From Adiantum capillus-veneris (lineage: Eukaryota > Streptophyta > Polypodiopsida > Polypodiales > Pteridaceae), in NCBI GenBank assembly GCA_014529385.2, contig CM043971.1, positions 32,009,209-32,073,208 of the forward strand: 64,000 nucleotides of DNA, written 5' to 3'. How positions within the stretch are numbered: the stretch's first letter is position 1; every line of letters begins with the position of its first letter. Positions 56,583 through 64,000 of the stretch are shown piece by piece. The notes beneath the pieces are model-generated. The model was given only the letters and a program-made list of their open reading frames with translations, did not search any database and was not told where the DNA came from. A program made the position numbers and the translations under genes.

Positions 56583-57801
56583 TGTAACCAGCCTGTTAAC
56601 TTCAAAAAGGACGGTGGACTTTACTTCAAACCTTGATTTAGCTTTCACCCATTATTAGTCGTCTATTCTACCTGTACTTTCAAGACACAACAAAGGGGAG
56701 AGGGATACAGGCTGCTAGATTGCACCTGTATGAGTAGCCCGACACCAAATTGGCCCCTAACTTAGGCGCCCCTTTCGGTATTTCTTTATTGTTTAAAAGA
56801 GGGAGGGAATAAACGCTGTGGTTCCCTACAAGCTGCCCCGCACAAGCTTGGCTGAATTTCAACTATTCCAACCCGATTTCGGCAACATAACTGTACTAGG
56901 ACCCTTCACAGTCAGTATTCCCATGCATTGAATGACTTTCCCGACGCATACTGGCACTTTGCAAAACCTGGCGAGAATCTGCAGCACGCTGAATTCTCTG
57001 TTTTCAGCCCCGAAAATGCGCCAGATCAACTGTACAGCGGTCCCCTCACGTCCCCGAACCTCCTGGGGGTATTAGGGACCGTTTAGGGCCAAAACACTAA
57101 ACCTGCAAAAATACACAGCAGGCTGTAATTTACTGTTTCGGGCTCCATTTCGCGTGCCGGTCGCATCCGTAGCAAGTCCTTAGTCCTCGAGCTCCCGCAC
57201 CTGTAGGGTTACTTGCCCTTTGAATCGGACGAGATTTCTAGCGTGAAACCTCTCCGAATTCACCTGTACCTGCGGGGGATTAGCCACTAGCTAATCCAGT
57301 ACTTGTGCAAGAGGCTCTTGCCTCGGCAATCACGCATGAACGCACACAACTGTACATTGGTCAAATGAAAAGCCCACTAGTAGGGCATAACATACTGCCA
57401 TAGGGGAGAGAGAGGGCAGTGCATAACGTGCAGGGCATCACTCCTGGCACCGCACTGTACATAGGAGGGAAAGGAAGCACTCCATAGCTCTTAACCTGTG
57501 ACAAAATCTGAAAATGAGCCTCTCCCAGCTTCAAATTCAGCGCCACCTTCTCTTGCATGAGGAAAGTGCACCAGAATGTGCCACTTGGCGCATTTACAAG
57601 CATTTTCCCGTTTCGGGGTTGCCGCCTAAAAATCTCCCAACCGGTTGCCCAGTTGACTTCACGGCAGAGTAAGAAAATGTTCTCCTTGTCATTCCGGAGG
57701 TAATGACGCAAACACATTTTCAGGTCCCAAAATAGCTGTTCCCTAAATTTTAGGAGATGCTGCCATTGTATCTTTCTAGGTCATCTGACCCCCTTTGTAC
57801 A
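56583..57801 (-). repeat. element D 5' LTR
   Basis: ~1219 bp; matches the left LTR with few substitutions, which suggests a moderately recent insertion. Confidence 0.88.
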
Positions 57802-58305
57802 CTGCAGCCACACCCAAAACTGAAATGTAGCCTCTGTAGCAAAGGTTTAAGGATTCTTTTGGCTAGTCAATGACCCCACTTTGGCTAACCATAGTCCTTG
57901 TCCAACCTTAGTGCTCTCTTGCCCTCAGGCCTAGACTCCCTCTGGAAAGTTCTACACTAGCTATGCAATGCAGGGCAGTTAGATTTCCCGAGGGGTGTTT
58001 CCAAAAAGTGAAAGTAAATAAATAATAAGAAAGAAATCAACAAAAAGGATAGATAGTAGTCACATGTTGGTGACAGTGTGCACCTCATCGAAAGAAGTCT
58101 GGCTCACATATTTTGCAAATTCCGGGTCCTTCGCAAAATTAAGCATCATCTTTGTTGCATAGCCGATCAATTGTCGACGCTCCATCTCTTGACGCTCCGC
58201 CTAAGTAGACCGAGGCGGGCCGTACTCCTCGCGTAAATCTTCGTTGTGATCCCTTCCCGCATCTCCGGATGCAGAGGGAGTTGACTGATCTTTGCCTAAA
58301 GCCAT
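57802..58305 (-). pseudogene. element B gag start
   Basis: The minus-strand ATG at 58305 starts MALGKDQSTPSASGDAGRD, about 50 bp after the primer site. A TAG follows at about 58201, then the same frame goes on (LIGYATKMMLNFAKDPEFAK) to about 58090, where GAG|GTGCAC looks like a splice donor. The rest to 57802 is non-coding, so gag may have an intron, in which element D lies. The intron is inference. Confidence 0.55.
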
Positions 58306-58354
58306 AGGTGCCGCATAAAAAGGATCGAATTTCCCGTAGGAGAGAAATCGGCCG

Positions 58355-58367
58355 CGCTCTGATACCA
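58355..58367 (-). promoter_or_regulatory. element B primer binding site (initiator tRNA-Met)
   Basis: The minus strand reads TGGTATCAGAGCG one base after the LTR, complementary to initiator tRNA-Met. Confidence 0.95.
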
Positions 58368-58368
58368 C

Positions 58369-58900
58369 TGTAACAGACTTGGACACTCCAAATCGAGAAT
58401 CTACCGCGACACCACAAAAGATCACTTCAAAACAGTTCACAGTTCACAATTGATTCGACACTGGCCCGACGCAGTTCCGTGCCTAGAGATATTGGCCCCA
58501 AAGACTGGCGCCCCTTTCGGTATTTCTTTTGGTATTAATTTGTGTTCAAAGTACAAGAGTGCAAGCAGACGCTCACACTCAGACTCTGCGTCCAGATGCC
58601 CTCATAAAATAAAGCAAAGGCTCTTTTTCTCTCTCTCTCCTATGCTTTAGTAAAATAAAGCAACTTTCAAAATTGCGTGGGATTTCAGCCTTGCGTAGCC
58701 AAAAGCAAAGCCTAAAAACTGCCGTTGCTTTTTTTCCTGATGCCGCAAGACGCAGAAGTCCGTACAGCTGCCACGTGGCATCCAGCCCGTGAAAAGCGCC
58801 GCAGATTCCGGCAGCCTGCCACGTCAACATTTTCGGGTCTCTCGCGGGCTGTCCATACAGGAGTGTGTGAACCGAGCAACCACGTCACCAAGTTGTGACA
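58369..58900 (-). repeat. element B 5' LTR
   Basis: 532 bp, TGTAACAG to TTGTGACA. The counterpart is split by element C. Confidence 0.95.
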
Positions 58901-58905
58901 CTAGC

Positions 58906-59111
58906 TAACCAAAACAACTCATAGCGACCACGCAAAATCTAACCACACCATCTAATGCGGCTCTCACAAAGATGATGCTCTTGTAGCATAAGAATATCAA
59001 TCTCACCACCCACAAGGCATTGCTAAAGCTCCCGACGCAGCCGAACCCTCTGACACTGAAACTGGGGCCCTCCTAATCCCTGCACATTCTATGAGATGAT
59101 CCTCATGGGGT
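58906..59111 (-). pseudogene. LINE E endonuclease N-terminal part
   Basis: The minus strand begins with an ATG and MRIIS, then a TAG in place of Trp in the usual SWNVQGLG, and goes on NVQGLGGP and EIDILMLQEHHLCESR, the EEP domain with the catalytic Glu. It breaks off at element B and continues at 35702. Confidence 0.85.
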
Positions 59112-60906
59112 AAGTGAGAGAAAACAGATGCTGCAACAGCAGCCAACCTCGCTATCTTTGAGGCCGGTTTGGATGGAGAGTAATCAGCATTCGAACGACC
59201 TCTAGACAAGCGCGTCTGGAGTAACTGTCCCACCCAAGCCCAAGCCAAGCGTGCAGCCTGTAGGGCTACATCCTCTATCCAAGAATCCTCATGTACAAAT
59301 ACATAGCAAGGAGGGCTCTGAGTGTCAGCAAACAAATTCACCACAATGTGCATCCAACCCGATACATCCGGTGGCATCACGCTGAACTTGGCAAGAGGCC
59401 AAAGTGTCTGTACCAGATCTGTCACCCCTAAGTCCTCTGTGTGGTGTGAGAGCTCAGTAGCCTGAATCTGGAGCCAGTCAAAAACTGTGTGCAGGATAGG
59501 ATCCCTGCCGCACAGCGGGAAGGAAAAACCCACCGCTGTGTCCAAAGCCCCTTAATGCCTCGAGCTGCAAGAAAGAGGACGTGGACTCAAAAGCAAGCCT
59601 CGTCCACGTCAAGAGAAGAGTCACCCACGAACCATGTGAAGCCATAGTCGAAGAAGTCCCAACGTCTATGAATCATAGTTACCAGGAATGGCCATTTTCA
59701 GGTCTCCGTTCCCCCTTCCCATCTCAATTTCCCGTTCCGGATTCCCGTTCCGTGTTACAGACGTGAGTATCCAAAACAGGGAATGGCATTACATGCATGT
59801 TGCCGTTCCCCGTTCCGGGTAACTATGTTGCGAATGTCAAAGCTAGTCAAACCTCTAGGGTCTGCTGCAATAGGAGAAGTCTGCACAAGAAAAGGCCACT
59901 GCTCGTAGCGAAAGCACTACAAATTGATCACCTCACGGCAGACGTGTGTACAGTCCCCTGCGTCTGAGGAGTGAGGGAGGGATCAAGAGATGAGGTTGTG
60001 GGCCCCACCGGGAGAGAGGAGGGACGGGAGGCGGGGATGAGGGTGGAGGAGGCGGAGGAGGCGACGTCTAAGGGAGGAGGAGATGGAGGCGGAGGATCTG
60101 AAGTGGATGGGGCCTCCTCAGGCAAGTCCTGCTAAAGGAGGTCAAAACGATTCCCTGTCGGAACTCAGTGTTGCTGAGCTGCAGGAGGTGAGTCACCATT
60201 GGGAGCAATGGGGCGAGCTAAGTTAAATAGTTAGTATCCCTCCCAAAAGTTAAGATTACTCCTTTGACTCCTACTACACACCCAAAAGATCCAACCCCCA
60301 CTCACCCAGGCAGCAGTATCACCTTCGGGAGGGAGTGTGTGTGTCAAACAAGAACCCGCACAATAGGTAAACCTGCGGCCTTGGCCACAACTGAAGCTAT
60401 AGTGCGCAGAGACTCCAGAACTGTCCCGAACATGGAACAATCCTGGGGAGAAGAGGGAGGTACCCTCGCCTCAGGCCTGGGAAGCAGACCGAAATAGGCA
60501 AGTCGGCCTCCTCCTCAAGCACATCTCTAGATGGGTCAAAACCATGATGCCATTGTCTGAAGTAAGCTCCAGCTGCTCGGATGCCGAGTGGGCTCATCGA
60601 AGTCACCTTGGCCGTCATCTCTGGAGACTCGAACTCTATCTCGTAGTACCCTCTCTCGAGGATCTGGACATCGGTGATCATGTCCACATCGGAGAGAAGG
60701 GGGCCCTGAAGTAGATCCCGAACCTCACCCCGATTGGGCCGATTGTCAATGATCTTGCAAATAATTGAAGTGGCTTGCAAGCGTTCCACTTCGGCCATCA
60801 AGCTCGCTTGCTCTTTTGGCGAGAGGGCAAGTCGAAGGGTCGGCTCCGCGGTGTCGGGCAAGGGGGCTTCTGTAGAGTCCCTCTGAGGTGGAGCAAAAGC
60901 CACCAT
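59112..60906 (-). pseudogene. LINE E ORF1 (DUF4283-like)
   Basis: ATG at 60906 (MVAFAPPQRD). From about 60750 to 60480 is a DUF4283-like domain (DVQILERGYYEIEFESPEM, AAGAYFRQWHHGFDP). A Pro/Ser-rich part follows (PPPPSPPPLDVASSASS, about 60050), interrupted by a MITE (59674-59827), and then the end of ORF1 to about 59003. Frame changes occur near 60400 and elsewhere. Plant LINE ORF1 proteins bind RNA. Confidence 0.7.
59674..59827. mobile_element. 154-bp TIR element in LINE E ORF1
   Basis: The end CATAGTTACCAGGAATGG pairs with the complement of the other end (CCGTTCCGGGTAACTATG). The inner part has repeated CCGTTCC words. Non-coding. Confidence 0.65.
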
Positions 60907-61263
60907 TCTGTGTGTGCTGCTAAATCGAGAAGGGCGGTGGTGACGAGACACTCACAGCAGGCTGAAACACAATCTACTTGCGAGCTGAGAACGTGATGTG
61001 AAGGGAGGATAAAGCTGGGAAAAAGGGGGCGAGGGAGAGAGGGAGCGTGTGGCTGAGGTGGGCGCGCACGAGGTTGAGGTGGGCAAGCGCGGGACTGAGG
61101 CTGAGGGGGCGCGGGACTGAGGCTGGCAGTCTGCGCGCTGAGGACAGTTGCGTGCAGAGCAGGGAGCAGCAGCAACAGCGCGCGTGGGCAGATGGGATGC
61201 GAGGAGGAGAGGGTGCAATGCTAGCGATGGAGCGTACGACAGCAGCGAGCTTCCTAAACTAGT
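60907..61263 (-). other. LINE E 5' UTR
   Basis: GC-rich, with GAGGCTGAG/GGGCGCGGG words and no ORF that I would trust. It ends at the target duplication. Confidence 0.6.
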
Positions 61264-61280
61264 CAGAACGGTTTCCTCTT
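61264..61280. repeat. LINE E target duplication, right copy
   Basis: 17 bp identical to 31478-31494. Confidence 0.9.
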
Positions 61281-62449
61281 ATGTAATAGAGTTCGAGAAT
61301 CCTATGGCTAGAATTTTATCTGCCTTAGATTTTGCCAAACGTCATTGACGCTTGCAACATGAAGATCCTTAAAGAGATTTAGCCAATTTTGGCCAGATAC
61401 CACTTTCGGTTTGCCAAAGGATGAGATGCTCAAACAAGATGAACGATTCATGATTTGGACATGCCCTATGCAACTAGACATAAGAGGTTTTAAATCCTCA
61501 AGACAAAGAAAGACTATAAGTACCATAGACACCTAGATTGATTTTTAGAAAGCTTATTCTTCTCAAGGTTGAGAAGGCCGAACTGCGTAAACAGATTATC
61601 AGATAAGGAAACTTCCATATTGTTCGAAAGACTTGAACTACGAGTTGCCTATGTGACTGTAAGATTGATGAGTTCTTGGGACTTTAAGACTATCTGAGTG
61701 AAAGATGTCCTCGAGGAACTAGAGGAAAGAAAGAAATTTCTCCTAAATGGAGTAGGGTAACAAATCCAATTTCTCACTAGTAAAGTAAGTCTTGAGTTTA
61801 TGTTTAATTAATTTTTTTAATTTCTCTTGAGATGGGACCAGCTCAATTGCAAGATTTGAGATTTTCCCGGATTACGTGAGCAGATAAGTTAGACCACTAC
61901 AATTGAGGATAATTGTTTATAAGTAAGAGGAATGTTGCTAAATTAGCTTTATCTCGAAGAAATATAGTTCTAAATGAATTATTGGAAATCATAGGATCCA
62001 TAAGTGAGAGGGTTTTCTCGCTTGAGACATCCAAGTACAGATATTTCCAATGCATCATTCTAAGGAATGGCGAGAGCACTATGAACGGGAGTATCTTTAG
62101 GCCACCAAGAGAGGATACTTCTGATGCATCACATCGGATGGGTGACAGAGAGCATTGAGAAGAAGAATTCGACCATCCAGAACAAACATCTTTGACTCTT
62201 GAGACCACTTCACCTATAAACACAATTGTTTCCCCTCGCTTGAGCATGATCGCTTCCTTTGCTGAAATTTCCCAGCCCAAGAAGCCTCTACACTCTCACT
62301 CTCATTTCCCTCTACCTCTACCTCTACCTTTACCTCTACCTCTACCATCCTCTCTACCTTAAGAAGTCCGTTTTCTCTTTCTATATATTGTTTTTTACAG
62401 TAGCAGCTCTGTAAATTCAAGTTTTCAGCAACTCTCTTGAAGTTTCAAG

Positions 62450-62456
<7 letters not shown>
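61281..62456. other. stretch without recognised genes
   Basis: This sequence was adjacent to 31477 before LINE E inserted. It contains coding-like fragments with stops (SSYVIEFENPMARILSALDF at about 61278; LNELLEIIGSISERVFSLE at 61970) of no family known to me. A hexamer repeat (CTCTAC)n is at about 62305-62352. Confidence 0.35.

Positions 62457-62526
<70 letters not shown>
62457..62526. repeat. (CT)n microsatellite
   Basis: About 35 CT units. Confidence 0.97.
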
Positions 62527-62530
<4 letters not shown>

Positions 62531-62545
62531 TTTCAAGGACCACGA

Positions 62546-62760
62546 GGACGAGAGTACCGAGCTATGTAGAGCGTGAGGTAAAGTAGCGATCAAAAGGCTC
62601 TTATTTCCTTCGATAACGGAGCCAAGGCCAACTTCATTTCACAAAGATGTTGACTCAACTCAACCGGGAGGCTGGAGTGTTACAGATGGACGCAAGTTAG
62701 CAACACCAAGACATGAGATTGCAATGACACAATTCCTTAAATTAAAATTCAAAACGGCAT
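62546..62760 (+). pseudogene. Ty3 protease fragment
   Basis: Plus strand, two frames: ESTELCRA near 62549, then FDNGAKANFIS near 62610-62650, and later blocks resembling RPEEMGY...GKLK of element D. Same family as B and D proteases; about 200 bp and no LTR next to it. Confidence 0.65.
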
Positions 62761-62899
62761 TCAATATAGGTAGGTCAAGAGATCCATACAAAATGAGAAA
62801 CACTCCCACTCATTATGTAAATGCTAGAAGAGAAGCGATGTTTACATAGTCGAAAACTCTTGACCTTCCCAACTCTTGACTTCCGTTATTCCACCACAA

Positions 62900-64000
62900 A
62901 GAAGAGCCTCCGAGGAGGATCAGTTTGCTGCGAGCCTGCTTGGCTCTTGGGAGCTGTTGAGGAGTGGCCAAGAGAAGCATCAACCCACTTTGCATGGAGG
63001 AGCGCTTGACCCAGCCGGTTGTTTAGAACCCCATGATTAGCGCTCAGAGAAGCCACCTGGTTAGTAATAGGCCTCATGTTTCTTGGGGTCCCATGGCAGA
63101 GGGTCCAGCCTGCACTCTCGGTGACTGGCTTCAGTTTTCAGGCTTGTCCAAGGAGGTTCAGAGCATCCAGCTACGAGGCATGAGGGGGGTGCAGAGCATG
63201 TGTCAGGATATTAAAGAGGCTTTACCAGCTGAGTGGCTCACCCCTCTAGAGGCGGCAACTCCAAGATGGATGGGGGCCTTCACGCAACTAGAGGTCCTCA
63301 TTGCAATTCGAGCTTGCTCGGAGACCGTACCCCACATGTTCTTTGAGGTTCAGGGAGAGGGTCACCTTCACAGTCTTAGTAGAGGCTCCTCAAGTTGCAA
63401 AGTGTTGCTTTCAAAGGATACGAGTTGTGGGCGTCAGTGGGAGGACCTATGACAGGCCAGTGGTGGCTTTGGGCTTGGGAGAGTTGTCGTCTGGCACAAG
63501 TACACTAAGACCCTGGAGAGTGGTTCTGAAGGGATCCTTTCTCTTTAGTCGATCACCCTCGGATCGCCTTTTTCCAGTGCACAGTAAGACTGGGGCATCA
63601 CATACTGGCAACACGGAGAGAGACTCGTCTTGCTGCAGCACTCCATTCGCAGGAGGAGGGTCTCACAGCTTAGTTCTTGTCAAGTTTTTGGGAGCGGTTG
63701 CGGGACTGCAGGCAACCGAGGAAAGTTACTATGTTCCAGTGGCTAGTTGCACACAAAGCTACAGTAGTTGGGAGCTGGCTAGTATAGGCAGCCTGTTCAG
63801 CTTGTGGCCATCCTTTGGAGAGTCAGCGTCACTGTCCGTGGGACTGCCCCATGGCAGAGCAGGTTTGGCTTCAGGTTCTTCGACTGATGCTAGCTCTTTC
63901 CACAGCTCAACAGTACACTTGGGGTGCTGCAGCTTGGTCCACTCTCACGGGCCCTGCGTTCCATTCTGAGTTGGCTTCCACCAGCAGGATGATAGTGGTC
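62900..64000 (+). pseudogene. LINE G, 5'-truncated copy of the LINE E family
   Basis: Plus-strand sequence homologous to the minus strand of 33110-31990: HVSWGPMAEGPACTLGDWLQ, VQSIQLRGMRGVQSM, and the zinc motif region (HPLESQRHCPWDCP) at about 63810-63850. Homology starts at about 62900-62925. It runs off the window. Frame breaks are frequent. In plus orientation it is the mirror of LINE E. Confidence 0.85.

Larger units (their letters stand above)
50160..57801 (-). mobile_element. element D: chromodomain Ty3 retrotransposon
   Basis: LTRs of ~1.2 kb at 50160-51376 and 56583-57801, beginning TGTAACC and ending GTACA in plus reading. Minus-strand order is gag, protease, RT, RNase H, integrase, chromodomain. 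It interrupts the gag leader of element B. No target duplication could be read, because a CACACA microsatellite lies at the left edge. The minus strand after the 5' LTR reads TGGTTCCATCGACGGG, not the usual initiator-Met primer site, so the primer is unassigned. Coding is broken in several places. Confidence 0.85.
35708..58900 (-). mobile_element. element B: chromodomain Ty3 retrotransposon, host of C, D and F
   Basis: Its 3' LTR (35708-36175 plus 43085-43143) is split by element C; its 5' LTR is 58369-58900. LTRs are ~530 bp (TGTAACA to TGTGACA) and clearly more diverged than those of C, as expected of the older element. The primer site matches initiator tRNA-Met. Flanking bases read GTAGC at 35703-35707 and CTAGC at 58901-58905, a likely 5-bp target duplication with one change. 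Minus-strand coding order is gag, protease, RT, RNase H, integrase, chromodomain. The insertion interrupts the endonuclease of LINE E. Confidence 0.9.
31478..61280 (-). mobile_element. LINE E (L1 type), split by nested elements
   Basis: The 17-bp sequence CAGAACGGTTTCCTCTT occurs at 31478-31494 and again at 61264-61280, the target duplication of one LINE insertion. On the minus strand the element starts near 61263, has ORF1 with a DUF4283-like domain, the endonuclease start up to 58906, then (after element B, 35708-58900) the rest of the endonuclease, the reverse transcriptase and a C-terminal zinc motif. It ends in a short A-run (T-run at 31493-31502). Joining the two parts gives about 6.6 kb, a normal plant L1 length. 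Stops and frameshifts occur throughout. Confidence 0.9.

Overview
The window looks like a piece of a large, repeat-rich nuclear genome of a vascular land plant. Most of it is transposable elements of plant type: a Tat/Athila-like Ty3 element primed by tRNA-Asp, chromodomain Ty3 elements (two with a clear initiator tRNA-Met priming site), plant L1-type LINEs with a DUF4283-like ORF1, tRNA-derived SINEs, hairpin MITEs and very long CT/GT/GA/G runs. A fern or another large-genome lineage would fit, but the sequence does not fix the species. I see no rRNA, no canonical tRNA gene, no CRISPR and nothing bacterial.

Layout. 1-2030: AT-rich repeats, including a degenerate ~70-bp tandem array. 2032-3420: a broken transposase-like gene. 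3636-4532: an intact, intronless ORF for a histone H3-like protein of 298 residues, with a ~200-residue N-terminal extension and a canonical-length H3 histone fold. 4641-5465: a nested palindromic region built from two copies of one long hairpin. 5579-7135 (minus): an unrecognised two-exon gene converging on the H3-like gene and sharing its promoter motif. 7364-8086 and ~8426-8704 (minus): one further unrecognised ORF and a possible first exon. 9417-10580: a decayed LINE 3' end. 11121-24489: a 13.4-kb Tat/Athila-like LTR retrotransposon on the minus strand, with a second aspartic-protease-like domain after integrase and an extra ORF. 24490-31477: MITEs, SINEs, simple repeats and a ~700-bp foldback.

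31478-61280 is one nested insertion complex. A minus-strand LINE (E), bounded by identical 17-bp target duplications 29.8 kb apart, is split by a chromodomain Ty3 element (B, 35708-58900). B in turn holds element C (36176-43079, plus strand, inside B's 3' LTR, perfect 5-bp target duplication), a solo LTR (F, 47955-49676, perfect 5-bp target duplication, inside gag, itself carrying a MITE) and element D (50160-57801). The end of the window has a Ty3 protease fragment and a second LINE copy (G) in the opposite orientation, running off the edge.

Outside the mobile elements, the best candidates for functional genes are the H3-like gene and its convergent partner. They share a GGGYCC-TATAAA promoter block and mirror-image 3' flanks, which suggests that they moved or duplicated as one cassette, next to a transposase-like pseudogene. 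All retroelement coding regions carry stops, frameshifts or active-site changes.
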